DNA of 64,000 bases from Bacillus sp. FJAT-29790 (GCF_019039215.1 NZ_JAHNZZ010000001.1:2978985-3042984); one strand, 5' to 3'; positions 26,382 through 36,464 are shown, counted from the first letter of the stretch. Notes: a model not told the origin generated them from the letters alone. Program-made: numbers and translations.

Positions 26382-27197
26382 TCAATAATCTTTATTTGAT
26401 AATAATTTTGTTTTTTCCACACAACTCTCCATTGCTGTGAGGACAGCTGTACGAAAACCATTTTTCTCAAGTTCTGCAACAGCTTCAATCGTTGCTCCCC
26501 CAGGTGTACATACCTGGTCTTTTAACTCCCCAGGATGCTTTCCTGTTTCAAGAACCATTTTCGCAGCACCCAAGACTGCCTGAGCTGCTAATTTATAGGA
26601 TTGTTCTCTTGTTAACCCGCCTTTTACTCCCCCATCGGCCAATGCCTCAATGAACATATAAACATAAGCCGGTGATGAGCCACTAATCGCAGGGATAGAA
26701 TCCATTAAGGACTCTTCTATAACCTCCACCTTCCCAAAGCTTGAAAAGATCTGAAGGACCGCTTGCAAATCTGCTTCGTTCATTAATCTATTCGCACAAA
26801 TAGCACTCATTCCTTCTCCTACCAAAGAAGGTGTATTTGGCATGGAGCGTACCGCTTTAATCTCCCTGCCGAACGATTCTTCAAGAAATCGCAAACTAAT
26901 ACCGGCAGCCATTGTGATAATAATGGCACCTGATTTTATTGATTGTCTTATATCTTCGATGATAGATGAATGAAGATCAGGCTTAACCGCTAAAAATAGT
27001 AGGTCTGCCTGTTCAGCCACTTGTTTATTGTCCATTGTCACTTGAATGGAAAATCGCTTCTTTACATTTTCTATTGTTGCTTTCGAACTAGCACTGCCAA
27101 TTAATTGATCCTTATCCACAATATTAGAATTTAAGATTCCCCCAATAATGGCCTGTGCCATTTTTCCGCATCCGATAAATCCAATTTGTTTATTCAT
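26382..27197 (-). CDS. proI: Pyrroline-5-carboxylate reductase
   Basis: This 271-residue enzyme performs the last step of proline synthesis (P5C to proline with NAD(P)H). It has a Rossmann start (MNKQIGFIGCGKMAQAIIGG), the loop RSMPNTPSLVGEGMSAI, and the C-terminal signature LAAQAVLGAAKMVLETGKHP with QVCTPGGATIEAVAELEKNG. I chose the ATG at 27197 by alignment to the family; the frame extends to 27284 through a terminator stem and is not credible. The 5' leader holds a terminator-like hairpin (27260-27290), so attenuation is possible. The choice of proI over proG or proH is by analogy. Confidence 0.92.
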   Translation of the reverse strand: MNKQIGFIGCGKMAQAIIGGILNSNIVDKDQLIGSASSKATIENVKKRFSIQVTMDNKQVAEQADLLFLAVKPDLHSSIIEDIRQSIKSGAIIITMAAGISLRFLEESFGREIKAVRSMPNTPSLVGEGMSAICANRLMNEADLQAVLQIFSSFGKVEVIEESLMDSIPAISGSSPAYVYMFIEALADGGVKGGLTREQSYKLAAQAVLGAAKMVLETGKHPGELKDQVCTPGGATIEAVAELEKNGFRTAVLTAMESCVEKTKLLSNKDY

Positions 27198-27259
27198 GTT
27201 GAACACATCCTGACTTTCTATTTGACTTTTGCTATTATACTTCAGCTTCATTCTGAAAA

Positions 27260-27410
27260 CAAAAAAATCGACAGATGATGGCATCTGCCGAATGAACGCT
27301 CTTCTCTACTAGTTCTGATCTACTCTCAGCTACTTGTTCTGAAGTTTCACCAGGATAAACCCCATCCTAACTGTCACAAGCAGCATTGAAATCTTAGATA
27401 TCATCTTCAG
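27260..27410 (-). promoter_or_regulatory. Structured 5' leader of proI with an intrinsic terminator
   Basis: A TATAAT -10 box (27421-27416, minus) would start transcription near 27409. From there CTGAAG pairs with CTTCAG (27410-27405 with 27344-27339), enclosing an AGGAT / ATCCT hairpin. Then comes a terminator stem, GGCAGATG / CATCTGTC with seven T (27290-27260), 63 bases before the ATG. No T-box sequence or known riboswitch core was recognised. Confidence 0.45.
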
Positions 27411-27661
27411 TCCGAATTATAATTTTGCAAAAGTTATAATAACGATTAGATACTATACAACAAACTTATTCTTCAGTGAGAATCCATTACTCTTTTTCAT
27501 TCTCACTTCTCTATATTAAGTTGACCAATGTCCATATATTTCTTATGATAAGATAAGTTGATAAACTTAATTTAACTAGCCTTTCAGTCATAATCAAGCG
27601 TTTTTTTATTGCTCAGCTTTTATAAATAGGAGAGGCACTCCAGAATAGGAGTTGTTTTAGC

Positions 27662-28528
27662 ATGACAGAAAAAGAAAAAATCATTATCGAATCTGCGATC
27701 AAATTATTTGCTTCAAAAGGATATTCCTCTACATCCATACAGGAAATCGCCAACGTTAGTGGAATATCCAAAGGAGCTTTTTACTTATCTTTTAAATCAA
27801 AAGAAAAACTGCTTGAATCAATCCTTGCATATTATTTTGAACAAATGCAAAAAAAGGTAAATTCTGCTGAAAATATGGATCTGCCTCCAAGAGAAAAATT
27901 CATTATTCAATTGAACACACTTTTTGAAACAGTTATTAATCAAAAAGATTTTATTATTATGCAATCAAGAGAGCAAGCTATTCCATTAAATAGAAACATT
28001 AAAGAACTCATTTATAAAATGCATATGGAGACCCAATCTTTTTATCAGAATCGTTTACTTTCAATATATGGAAATAGTATCCAAAGACATGTATGGGATT
28101 TGTCGTTTATGCTCGAGGGTCTATTTCAATCTTATATCCGGCTGATTTTCCTTGATAAGCACGCCATAAATTTAAATGTACTTTCAGAATATATTATGAG
28201 AAGAATGGATTCGATTGTTTCCGGGATTGGCAATGAGCATCCGATCATTACCGAAGAAAAAATTCAGCATCTTCTATCGAAAGCCAAAATTTGCTTCACA
28301 GGCAACCCAATCCAAAAAGCAATTGATGATATTAAAAAGATCATTGCTCATTTGAAAGACAGAGAAGCTTTAGAAATTTCCTTAGAAGTTTTAGAAGCAG
28401 AAATCATAAAAGACAAACCAAGGATCCCTGTCATTCAAGGGATGCTATCTAACTTTAAAGCCTATCCTGAACTTGATGAATGCAGAGAACTCATCGCTTC
28501 CGAATTCAATATTACTTTAACCGATTAA
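27662..28528 (+). CDS. TetR/AcrR family transcriptional regulator
   Basis: This 288-residue protein has a TetR helix-turn-helix at residues 5-50 (IIIESAIKLFASKGYSSTSI, QEIANVSGISKGAFYLSFKS). The C-terminal ligand domain is longer than usual (TetR proteins are typically about 190-220 residues), with a helical extension (DDIKKIIAHLKDREALEISL). It is divergent from proI and ends at a terminator. The target and ligand are unknown; an adjacent transporter target is absent, so it may act elsewhere. The ribosome site is AGGAGTTGTTTTAGC. Confidence 0.85.
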   Translation: MTEKEKIIIESAIKLFASKGYSSTSIQEIANVSGISKGAFYLSFKSKEKLLESILAYYFEQMQKKVNSAENMDLPPREKFIIQLNTLFETVINQKDFIIMQSREQAIPLNRNIKELIYKMHMETQSFYQNRLLSIYGNSIQRHVWDLSFMLEGLFQSYIRLIFLDKHAINLNVLSEYIMRRMDSIVSGIGNEHPIITEEKIQHLLSKAKICFTGNPIQKAIDDIKKIIAHLKDREALEISLEVLEAEIIKDKPRIPVIQGMLSNFKAYPELDECRELIASEFNITLTD

Positions 28529-28576
28529 ACTGCCCCATCCATTCGCAATTTAATCGGTTAGTCATAATTCCATTAT

Positions 28577-28618
28577 TGAAAATAAAGACAGGTGCCAAGC
28601 ACCTGTCTTTATTTTCAA
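28577..28618. terminator. Terminator built from the GGTGCCAAGCACC repeat
   Basis: The near-perfect palindrome TTGAAAATAAAGACAGGTGC / GCACCTGTCTTTATTTTCAA serves the TetR gene and overlaps the hom stop region. Confidence 0.85.
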
Positions 28619-29823
28619 TTGCTTACAAGTATTTTTTTACACTCCAATTTCCCGAGAATTTGATAATAATATACGTCTGGAATATGGATAGCATTCACTG
28701 CCTCTTCTGGTGCCTGCACGATTAGAACATTGGAGTGAATCCGTTCGATCACTTGAATTGGAGCAGGCAGATCGGAAGCGTTTACGCCACCTCCGATTAG
28801 CCAGAATGGGTGGATTGAATCTTTATTGCTCTCATTTTCTTGTTCTAAATAGGATAATCGGTTACTCTTTTTTCCAAGATGGATTAAGTCTTCAATAATT
28901 GCACTGGCTGTCGGAAACATTCCTGCCCCTGGGCCTTGGAGACTAATATTCCCCACGATATCTGCGTCAATGGAAACAGAATTTTGAACGCCCTCAATTT
29001 GGTAAAATGGATGTGCCTCGTTTACTAACACTGGCTTTACTGTACATTGGATTCCTTTAGTTGTTTTTTCTATGGAAGCAACATGCTTAATTCTAAAACC
29101 TAATGAAGAGAAGACATCCATTTGCTCAGATGTGATAGCAGTGATTCCTTCTCTAATCGACTCTTCCCACTTTGGTGACTCCCCAAATACAAGTTCACTC
29201 AAGATCACTGCTTTATAGAATGCATCATAGCCCTCGATATCATTCGTTGGGTCTGCTTCAGCAAATCCATTTTCTTGTGCTAGTTTAAGTGCTAAATCAA
29301 AAGGCAGTCCGTCTTCTCTCATCTTTGTCAAAATAAAATTAGACGTTCCATTGAGAATGCCCTGTACTTTTTCAACTTTATTTACGTTCAATAATTGCTT
29401 TAGCGTTTGAATAACAGGAATCCCGCCAGCCACTGTTGCTTCGAAGCCGATTGTCACATCCTGTTCATTTGCTAATCGTTTTAACTCTGTTCCATGATGG
29501 GCAAACATTTCTTTGTTTGCCGTTATTACATGGCAGCCTTTATGAATTGCTTGCTGCAAATAAGAAAATCCTGGTTCTTTTCCGACGATTGCGTCAATGA
29601 TCACATCTAGCTTCTCAAGCTTAATAATGTCTTCAAAATCGTCTGTAAGAATAACTTCTTCATCTGACAATTGATGTTTCCCAAGATTCTTGACAAGAAC
29701 TGCAACGATTTTTACTTCTTTACCCAAAATGGATTTAAGCCTATTTTGATGTGTTTTTACCGTTTGAAAAACACCTTTCCCTACCGTACCATAACCTAAA
29801 AGTGCAATATGAATGGCTGACAC
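28615..29823 (-). CDS. hom: Homoserine dehydrogenase
   Basis: The 402-residue NAD(P)-dependent enzyme converts aspartate semialdehyde to homoserine for threonine and methionine synthesis. Motifs: IALLGYGTVGKGVFQTVKTH, ITANKEMFAHHGTEL, EATVAGGIPVIQTLKQLL, GILNGTSNFILTKM and AQENGFAEADPTNDIEGYDA. The C-terminal 75 residues are not clearly an ACT domain, and the protein is shorter than B. subtilis Hom (433 residues), so feedback control may differ. The start is GTG (29823) with AGGAGGATGGAAA. It lies last in the sulfur block, 262 bases after acsA-like; the gap holds tandem repeats. Confidence 0.9.
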   Translation of the reverse strand: MSAIHIALLGYGTVGKGVFQTVKTHQNRLKSILGKEVKIVAVLVKNLGKHQLSDEEVILTDDFEDIIKLEKLDVIIDAIVGKEPGFSYLQQAIHKGCHVITANKEMFAHHGTELKRLANEQDVTIGFEATVAGGIPVIQTLKQLLNVNKVEKVQGILNGTSNFILTKMREDGLPFDLALKLAQENGFAEADPTNDIEGYDAFYKAVILSELVFGESPKWEESIREGITAITSEQMDVFSSLGFRIKHVASIEKTTKGIQCTVKPVLVNEAHPFYQIEGVQNSVSIDADIVGNISLQGPGAGMFPTASAIIEDLIHLGKKSNRLSYLEQENESNKDSIHPFWLIGGGVNASDLPAPIQVIERIHSNVLIVQAPEEAVNAIHIPDVYYYQILGKLECKKILVSN

Positions 29824-29886
29824 TTTCCATCCTCCTATTCTACCTCTATGATGTTTAATTGCTGATAAATATCTCTGATTAGTAAC

Positions 29887-30054
29887 CGATATATGTTAAA
29901 AAGGCGCCAAAATATCTAGGAGAGTGCATTCCTCGATATTTGCTAAAAGTTGACGATATTTCCCGGAAAATGCTCGATATATGCTAAAAGGTGCCGATAT
30001 TCCTCGGAAATTGCTCGATATTTACTATATCGCCAATAATTCTAGGAATATGAC
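29887..30054. repeat. Four tandem copies of a ~41-bp repeat
   Basis: Units begin with CGATATnTG at 29887, 29934, 29975 and 30016 (periods 47, 41, 41). They share CGATATTTGCTAAAAG, then GACGATATTtCCCGGAAAAT or CCGATATTCCTCGGAAATTG. The array fills the space between the acsA-like gene and hom, upstream of hom on its strand. Confidence 0.75.
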
Positions 30055-30085
30055 AGTTACCTTCATTTCCACATAAAAGGAATAT

Positions 30086-31798
30086 TTAGTGTCCGTTCAC
30101 TTTCTGCAGTTCCTGTGCTTTCAGCTCTCTTCTCAAAATTTTCCCACTAATTTTCGTTTTCGGAAGTTCAGCAACGATTTCGATTTCCCGAGGGGCTGCA
30201 TGGGCTGCAAGTTTGCTTTTTACAAAATGGCGGATTTCATTAAGTAAATAATCATTTTCCACGAAACCTTTACGGAGAACGATAAACGCCTTAACAATTT
30301 CGCCTCTTAGCGGATCGGGTTTGCCAATCACTCCTGCCTCAGCGACCGCAGGATGTTCAATTAATTTGCTTTCTACTTCAAATGGGCCAATCCGTTCACC
30401 AGATGAATTAATCATATCGTCGCTTCTGCCTTGGAAAAAAATATATCCGTCTTCATCCTGAATAGCTAGATCACCCGATAAGTACCAGCCTGGAAAAGGA
30501 AAATAAGTTCGATACTTTTCTTCATTTTTCCACACTTCCCGCATCATCGCTGGCCATGGAGCTTTAATCGCAAGATGGCCAATCTTACCAGTAGAAAGCT
30601 CTTCCCCCTCATCATCTAGAATGGCTAATTGAATTCCAGGTATTGGTCTCCCCATTGAACCTGGCTTTATCACTTCTGAGGGAAGATTAACAATGAGCTG
30701 TGCTCCCGTTTCTGTCATCCACCATGTGTCATGAATTCGCTTGCCGAGCGTTTCCTTCCCCCAATAGATTACTTCAGGATTAAGCGGTTCTCCGACACTT
30801 AATACATGGCGAAGAGAATGCAAGTTATATTGCTTTTGAACCGCTTCCCCTTCTGACATCAGCATTCGGAATGCAGTTGGTGCGCTATACCAAACCGTTA
30901 CTTTCGCTTTTTCAATCGTTTTGTACCAAGACTGGGCATCAAACCGTCCCCCGTTAATAACAATGGTGGCTCTATTTAGCCATGGTGAAAAAATTCCATA
31001 TACAGTGCCTGTAACCCATCCAGGGTGAGCAGTACACCAATAAATATCATTCTCATTCAGATCAAGCACCCATTTACCTGTTTGATATTGCTGAATCATT
31101 GCCCGATGTGCGTGAATAATTCCTTTTGGTTTTCCAGTCGATCCGCTTGTATAATGAATGTTCAAGCCATCATCCAAGTCAACCCATTCGATGATATTAG
31201 ATTCAGAAGGAATGGTTTGAAGTTCAGATACAAGGGAAATTTCCCCTTCTTTTGTGTGCTCAGGACCTGAAGTAATAAAGATTTTCTCCAATGAAGGTAG
31301 GTCATCCTTTGGAATGCGCTCTCCAAGAATATGATCAGTAATCAAATATTTCCCTTCACAGTCTGCAATTCGATCCCTGATGGCTTCTTCCATAAACGCT
31401 TCAAATAAAGGACCGGCTATTGCTCCAATTTTTATCGCGGCAATCATGGCCAAATAACAATCAGGATGTTTAGGCAAAAAAATGAAAACAAAATCTCCTT
31501 TACTAACCCCGTGCGTTTTTAACACAGTTGCCAAATGATCTGTTTTTTCCTTCACGTCCAGGAAACTAAGCTTTATTTCCTCATCCCCATCTATATAGTG
31601 AATAGCGGTCTTTTCCCCGAATCCATCATCAACATGTTTATCGATACATTCATATGCCATGTTGACAAGCCCTGATTTGTTCCATCTGAAATGTTTGACA
31701 GGTTCTTCCCATGAAAAACTTTTATACGTATCTTGATAGTTTCTAAGATTATAATTTCCCTGTAAGGGTTCCAACTGTTGCCGATCAAATACTTTCAT
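30086..31798 (-). CDS. acsA: Acetyl-CoA synthetase-like AMP-forming acyl-CoA ligase
   Basis: The 570-residue ANL-superfamily enzyme has the P-loop IHYTSGSTGKPKGIIHAHRA, the core motif YLSGDLAIQDEDGYIFFQGR, and the catalytic lysine region AELPKTKISGKILRREL. Length and sequence match Bacillus AcsA, which activates acetate. It starts 17 bases after the Ssu-type ATPase gene and so is probably part of the SAM-riboswitch sulfur operon, which is unusual for AcsA. It may activate a short acid released from an organosulfur compound; that is inference. The ribosome site is AAAGGAGTTTTTTAA. Confidence 0.85.
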   Translation of the reverse strand: MKVFDRQQLEPLQGNYNLRNYQDTYKSFSWEEPVKHFRWNKSGLVNMAYECIDKHVDDGFGEKTAIHYIDGDEEIKLSFLDVKEKTDHLATVLKTHGVSKGDFVFIFLPKHPDCYLAMIAAIKIGAIAGPLFEAFMEEAIRDRIADCEGKYLITDHILGERIPKDDLPSLEKIFITSGPEHTKEGEISLVSELQTIPSESNIIEWVDLDDGLNIHYTSGSTGKPKGIIHAHRAMIQQYQTGKWVLDLNENDIYWCTAHPGWVTGTVYGIFSPWLNRATIVINGGRFDAQSWYKTIEKAKVTVWYSAPTAFRMLMSEGEAVQKQYNLHSLRHVLSVGEPLNPEVIYWGKETLGKRIHDTWWMTETGAQLIVNLPSEVIKPGSMGRPIPGIQLAILDDEGEELSTGKIGHLAIKAPWPAMMREVWKNEEKYRTYFPFPGWYLSGDLAIQDEDGYIFFQGRSDDMINSSGERIGPFEVESKLIEHPAVAEAGVIGKPDPLRGEIVKAFIVLRKGFVENDYLLNEIRHFVKSKLAAHAAPREIEIVAELPKTKISGKILRRELKAQELQKVNGH

Positions 31799-31814
31799 TT
31801 AAAAAACTCCTTTA

Positions 31815-32540
31815 CTAGCTAGTTGATAGGTCAAGCAAATGAATAATTTTTTCTTTCAATTGCCCCAAATAAGCATCCCCTCTAGCACGTGGCTTAGGCT
31901 GATCAATAGCTATTTCCGAATAAACCTCTCCTGGCTGGCCGCGAAGAATGATGATGCGGTCACATAAATATAACGCCTCATCGATATCGTGAGTTACGAG
32001 TAATATAGTAGATTGGTATTGCTGCCAAATAGAGAGTAATAAATCCTGAAGCTGCATCTTTGTAAAAGCATCCAGGGCACTAAATGGCTCATCTAATAAT
32101 AAAATTTCTGGTGCGGTAACAAGTACCCTTGCTATCGCAACCCTCTGGGCCATTCCCCCTGATAAATCTTTCGGGTAATGATTCTCGAATCCTTTCAGCC
32201 CTACAGAATCAAGATACTTGCTTGCTTTTTCATTTTTTTGGAGACTGTTGTTTAATCCGAAGGCGACATTTTCTATTACTTTCAACCAAGGAAGAAGCCG
32301 ATGTTCCTGAAAAATCATTCCAATTTTTTCATGAACTGAGCGGACTGCTTCTCCGCCAATCCGAACAGTCCCTCTGTATTCTTCATCCAGTCCAGATAAA
32401 ACGCGGAGAAGGGTGCTTTTTCCGCATCCACTTGTACCGAGAATCCCAATAATTTCTCCCTTATTAACAGATAGATTTATATTTTTAAAACCGGTTTCTC
32501 CGTTTGTAAAAGTTCTCGAAACATTTTCAATTGCGAGCAT
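31815..32540 (-). CDS. ssuB: ABC transporter ATP-binding protein, nitrate/sulfonate/taurine type
   Basis: This 241-residue ATPase has Walker [21 protein letters not shown], the Q-loop in [15 protein letters not shown], the signature [16 protein letters not shown] and Walker [17 protein letters not shown]. It energises uptake of an organosulfur compound with the permease and binding protein encoded just upstream. The internal ATG at 32540 is preferred by alignment ([11 protein letters not shown]), with AAAGGA upstream; the frame goes back to 32579. The binding domain cannot reveal whether the substrate is sulfonate, taurine or a sulfone product. Confidence 0.9.
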   Translation of the reverse strand: MLAIENVSRTFTNGETGFKNINLSVNKGEIIGILGTSGCGKSTLLRVLSGLDEEYRGTVRIGGEAVRSVHEKIGMIFQEHRLLPWLKVIENVAFGLNNSLQKNEKASKYLDSVGLKGFENHYPKDLSGGMAQRVAIARVLVTAPEILLLDEPFSALDAFTKMQLQDLLLSIWQQYQSTILLVTHDIDEALYLCDRIIILRGQPGEVYSEIAIDQPKPRARGDAYLGQLKEKIIHLLDLSTS

Positions 32541-32598
32541 ATTAACCATCCTTTTATCGCAGATTAACGGGACGACCATCCCGCTAATGGAAGTTTCT

Positions 32599-33435
32599 TT
32601 AGACTTTTTTCTCCACAGTATCTTGCCAATGCAGCGCTTTTGACTCTAAATTTTTCAAGAGTGAATCGGTTATTTTTCCTAAAATAGCAAATAGCACAAT
32701 ACTTGATATGATTAAATCAGGTGAAGAAAGATTTTGGCCGTAAACAAGCAAATAGCCGATTCCCTTGCTTGCTCCCATCAGTTCAGCAGCTACGACGAAC
32801 ATCCATCCGAGCCCAAGACCACTTCGAAGACCAACTAAAAAAGAAGGAAGGGAAGCAGGCAGAATAATTTTTCGAATGAGCTGTAAGGAATTTAATTTAT
32901 AAATTTTTCCAACTTCGATTAATTTGCGATCCACTCCTTGAATGCCGGAAACAATGTTTAGATAAACTGGAAAGAAAACACCAACAGCAATCAAAACAAC
33001 CTTCGATGGCTCTCCTATTCCCATCCATAAGATAAATAACGGCACCCAAGCAAGTGAAGGAATCGATCTGAATGCTTGAATGAGCGGATCAAATAAACTT
33101 TCAGCTTTTTTCAAATACCCAACTGCCGCGCCCGCGATTACTGCTGCTGCCACACCGATAACAAATCCGAAAAATAACCTGTAAAGTGTAATCCCAAGAT
33201 GTCCCCATAATGTTCCTTCAACCGCCATATTGACAATCTTATTAAAAACGGAGGTCGGGGCAGGCAGCAGGTGCTGAGGAAATACACCTGCCTTACTTAA
33301 ATATTCCCAGATGACAATTAGAACAATTGGGACAATCCAACCTAAAGCCGCTGTTTTCACTTTTCCGTTTAATTGAATGCTCTTTCTTGATTTAGCTGGA
33401 ATTTGTGATGAGACTGCATTCGTTTTCACACTCAT
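32599..33435 (-). CDS. ssuC: ABC transporter permease, SsuC type
   Basis: This 278-residue inner-membrane permease has about six helices and the BPD_transp_1 loop, with [40 protein letters not shown] and [20 protein letters not shown], as in SsuC/TauC. It lies between binding protein and ATPase genes (gap of 19 bases to the ATPase frame). Two close ATGs (33441, 33435) are possible; the second has better spacing to AAAGGA. Confidence 0.9.
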   Translation of the reverse strand: MSVKTNAVSSQIPAKSRKSIQLNGKVKTAALGWIVPIVLIVIWEYLSKAGVFPQHLLPAPTSVFNKIVNMAVEGTLWGHLGITLYRLFFGFVIGVAAAVIAGAAVGYLKKAESLFDPLIQAFRSIPSLAWVPLFILWMGIGEPSKVVLIAVGVFFPVYLNIVSGIQGVDRKLIEVGKIYKLNSLQLIRKIILPASLPSFLVGLRSGLGLGWMFVVAAELMGASKGIGYLLVYGQNLSSPDLIISSIVLFAILGKITDSLLKNLESKALHWQDTVEKKV

Positions 33436-33479
33436 TCCCATTCTTCCTTTCGAAAGTGGCTGCTTAGGGCAGCCACTCG

Positions 33480-34460
33480 TTATTTAATAACTGCTTTTGC
33501 AAATTCCGGATTGATCAAATCATTAACTAACGATTCAACTTCTACATCATTTTGAATAATGTCACCTTTTTGCAATACGCTTCCCGCCGAATTTAATGCT
33601 TGTTTCTGAACATCACCTGGAATTGGACTTGAGAAATCGTTTCTTTCTAATTCTTTTTTAGCCACTTCAAGGCTGATCTGGGCTTCCTTTGCAAGAATTT
33701 TAGCGGCTTCTTCTGGATTATCAAGTACCCACGTTCTCGCCTTTTCATAAACCTCGATGACTTTTTTTACTTGATCAGGGTATTTTTTAGCAAATTCAGT
33801 TCGTACATTTAACGTGCCATACGTATTGAATTCTGGATTTCGGTAAAATATTTTTGTATCAGCTTCCAGTTCTAACCTTGCCATATGCGGATCCAAGCCG
33901 GCCCAGGCATCCACTTGACCCGTTGTCAATGCACTTCCTCCATCAGCATGCTGAAGGTTCACTACCTCAACATCTGCAGCAGATAGTCCTGCCTCATCCA
34001 ATGCTCTTAGTAAAAAAATATAAGGATCCGTTCCGATCGTTGCGGCAACCTTTTTTCCTTTTAAATCCTTAACCGATTGGATGGAAGAATCTTCATTCGT
34101 GACAAGCGCTGTCCATTCCGGCTTAGAGAAAATGTATACCGATTCAATTGGAGAACCTTTTGATTTAGCAATTAACGCCGCCGCTCCAGCAGTAGAACCA
34201 AAATCAACACTGCTGCTATTTAGAAATTCAAGGGCCTTGTTGCTACCCTGGCTAAGGACAAATTCAACTTTTATTCCCTCTTTTTCAAAGGCTTCCTCTG
34301 CCCAGCCAAATTTCTTTAAAACAAGGCTGGTCGGAGAATAAAATGCATAGTCAAGGACAATTTTTTCTGGCTTCCCTTCCTCCGCACCTGTACTGCTGGA
34401 ACATCCAACGACACCGATGAGTAATAATACTGCAGTTAAAAACCCAAGCCACTTTTTCAT
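33480..34460 (-). CDS. ssuA: ABC transporter substrate-binding lipoprotein, SsuA type
   Basis: The 326-residue lipoprotein has signal MKKWLGFLTAVLLLIGVVGC, with the lipobox ending GVVGC, then a periplasmic-binding-protein-2 fold: SVDFGSTAGAAALIAKSKGS, SIQSVKDLKGKKVAATIGTD, TTGQVDAWAGLDPHMARLEL. This is the SsuA/TauA/NMT1 family. It is anchored outside the membrane and delivers the organosulfur ligand to SsuC. The ATG at 34460 follows AAGGAGGG; three codons upstream another ATG abuts the site. Confidence 0.9.
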   Translation of the reverse strand: MKKWLGFLTAVLLLIGVVGCSSSTGAEEGKPEKIVLDYAFYSPTSLVLKKFGWAEEAFEKEGIKVEFVLSQGSNKALEFLNSSSVDFGSTAGAAALIAKSKGSPIESVYIFSKPEWTALVTNEDSSIQSVKDLKGKKVAATIGTDPYIFLLRALDEAGLSAADVEVVNLQHADGGSALTTGQVDAWAGLDPHMARLELEADTKIFYRNPEFNTYGTLNVRTEFAKKYPDQVKKVIEVYEKARTWVLDNPEEAAKILAKEAQISLEVAKKELERNDFSSPIPGDVQKQALNSAGSVLQKGDIIQNDVEVESLVNDLINPEFAKAVIK

Positions 34461-34480
34461 TGGAATCATCCCTCCTTATC

Positions 34481-34661
34481 AAATTCGCCTTGGCGTATTT
34501 GCGCCCAGATTTTTATCTTAGCCTGCTCGATAAATTCCTTTAAAGGCTCGCTGAAGGCTTAACTTTACTCAGCCGGGGTTTGCCCCCCCACTGAATTGGA
34601 TACCCTTTTGCATTCATCTCACCACTTATAGAAATGAGAGACTTCTACTGAATAAATTTAA
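34481..34661. repeat. Dispersed repeat family A, copy 2 (long form)
   Basis: It starts AAATTCGCCTTGGCGTATTT with GCGCCCAGATTTTTATCTTA and ends with TACTGAATAAATTTAA. It lies exactly between the metY stop and ssuA start. The inverted pair (TTAACTTTACTCAGC and a decayed partner) is less perfect than in copy 1. If transcribed, it would form a hairpin inside the sulfur operon. Confidence 0.75.
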
Positions 34662-34664
34662 ATT

Positions 34665-36464
34665 TTATATTTCACAAGCAAACGTAACAATTGTACCCCG
34701 TAACCGCTGTGCTTCCTTATATGTGCATCTGTTCTGCACGACCTCAATGCCTGCTTCCTTTGCCACTTTAACAGCATTTGGAGAAATGACGCCTTCCTGC
34801 AGCCAGAACACTTTTGGCTGAATAACTGCTGCTTCCTCTGCCACTCCAACAGCTGCTTCAGGACTGCGGAATACTTGCACAATGTCTATTTTAAATGGAA
34901 TTGACGTTAAATCTGGGTAAGCCTCTTCCCCCAAAACCTCTGTTTCCCTTGGATTGACAGGAACTATCTTATATCCGAGGCGTTGCATTTTCCTTGCCAG
35001 TCTGTAGCTTGGGCGGGCAGGGTTTCCGCTTAAGCCTACAACTGCAATCGCCTTGGCTCTTTGAACTTCTTTTCCTCCTACCGTTTCCCGTTCAAATGGA
35101 GAGTGAAGAGCCCAGCGAATGACGCCTTCATCATTTACCGCAGTATCTCCTTTTTTCTCACCATTAGAGGAAATTCCTAAAGCTTCAAAAAAAGCTTGAT
35201 CTAAATCATTGGTTAAATCACGAACAGATTCAATCCCTACTGAAAGGCGGATTAATTCTTCACTTACTCCTGCCTTCTTTAAGTTTTCTGCACTTAATTG
35301 CTGATGGGTCGTTGAAGCAGGATGAATAATCAGTGACTTCGCGTCTCCGACATTTGCTACATGTGACCAGAGTGCGATTTTATCGATGACTTTTTTGCCG
35401 GTATCCCTGCCTCCTTTAATGCCAAAATTGACAATGGATCCGAAGCCTTGTTCGAAATATTTTTTTGCCAAATCATGGGCCGGATGGTCTTCCAAGCCAG
35501 GATATGACACCCACTCAACCGCAGGGTGATTATTTAAGAACTCAGCCACTTTGAAGGCATTTTCATTATGCTTCTCAATGCGCAAATGCAATGTTTCTAG
35601 ACCTTGCAGCAATAGAAAGGCATTGTGAGGGCTTAAGCATGAACCAAAATCTCTTAACAGCTGCACTCTTAGTTTTGTACTAAAAGCAAGTGTTCCAAAG
35701 TCATTGGCATAGCGAATTCCGTTATAGCTCGGATCAGGCTCTGTAAATCCAGGAAACTTTTCGCTATTCCAATTAAAGCGCCCGCCATCAATGACAAGCC
35801 CGCCAATTGTCGTTCCATGTCCACCAATCCACTTTGTTGCAGAGTGAACAACGATATCAGCTCCCCACTGAATTGGTTTGCAAATGTATGGGGATGCAAA
35901 CGTATTATCAATAATGAGCGGAATCCCATTTTCATGGGCAATGGCTGCCACCGCTTCAATATCTAAAACATGAAGACTTGGATTGCCAATGATTTCGCCG
36001 AATATTGCCTTTGTTTTTGGCGTAATCGCTTTTCTAAAGTTCTCTGGATCTTTCGAGTCAGCAAATTTCACATTTATTCCATATTTAGGAAGAGTAACTG
36101 CAAGGAGATTGTAAGTGCCCCCGTATAAATTATCAGCGGCAACAATTTCATCCCCAGCCTCAGCGATATTCATGATAGTAAGTGCAATGGCCGCCATTCC
36201 TGAAGATGTAGCAACTGCTGCCACTCCGTCTTCCAGTAAGGCGATCCGTTTTTCAAGTACATCTACAGTCGGATTGCCAATTCGCGAATAAATATTTCCC
36301 GGCTCATCAAGGGAAAATAAACTCTGTGCATGATCAGTATTATGAAATACGTATGAACTCGTTTGGTAAATCGGTACAGCTCTTGAGCCAGTAGTTGGGT
36401 CTGGCGACTGACCGCCATGTAAAAGAATTGTTTCATCATCATAAGTTTCAAATTGATTTGTCAT
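34665..36464 (-). CDS. metY: O-acetylhomoserine sulfhydrylase fused to a CoA-binding domain
   Basis: The 599-residue protein begins with a full Cys/Met-metabolism PLP enzyme (about residues 1-430): [76 protein letters not shown] (PLP lysine). It makes homocysteine from O-acetylhomoserine and sulfide. A CoA_binding_2 (YccU-like) domain follows from about residue 455: [54 protein letters not shown]. The two functions are usually separate proteins of about 430 and 140 residues. A SAM riboswitch precedes the gene. The ATG at 36464 follows GGAGGG. Confidence 0.92.
   Translation of the reverse strand: MTNQFETYDDETILLHGGQSPDPTTGSRAVPIYQTSSYVFHNTDHAQSLFSLDEPGNIYSRIGNPTVDVLEKRIALLEDGVAAVATSSGMAAIALTIMNIAEAGDEIVAADNLYGGTYNLLAVTLPKYGINVKFADSKDPENFRKAITPKTKAIFGEIIGNPSLHVLDIEAVAAIAHENGIPLIIDNTFASPYICKPIQWGADIVVHSATKWIGGHGTTIGGLVIDGGRFNWNSEKFPGFTEPDPSYNGIRYANDFGTLAFSTKLRVQLLRDFGSCLSPHNAFLLLQGLETLHLRIEKHNENAFKVAEFLNNHPAVEWVSYPGLEDHPAHDLAKKYFEQGFGSIVNFGIKGGRDTGKKVIDKIALWSHVANVGDAKSLIIHPASTTHQQLSAENLKKAGVSEELIRLSVGIESVRDLTNDLDQAFFEALGISSNGEKKGDTAVNDEGVIRWALHSPFERETVGGKEVQRAKAIAVVGLSGNPARPSYRLARKMQRLGYKIVPVNPRETEVLGEEAYPDLTSIPFKIDIVQVFRSPEAAVGVAEEAAVIQPKVFWLQEGVISPNAVKVAKEAGIEVVQNRCTYKEAQRLRGTIVTFACEI

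Noticed and set aside
27198..27284. N-terminal extension of pyrroline-5-carboxylate reductase to 27284
   Set aside because: The extension would run through a terminator hairpin and does not match the family start; the ATG at 27197 does.
27260..27410. T-box leader before proI
   Set aside because: The conserved T-box sequence (AGGGTGGNACCGCG type) is absent; kept only as an unassigned structured leader.
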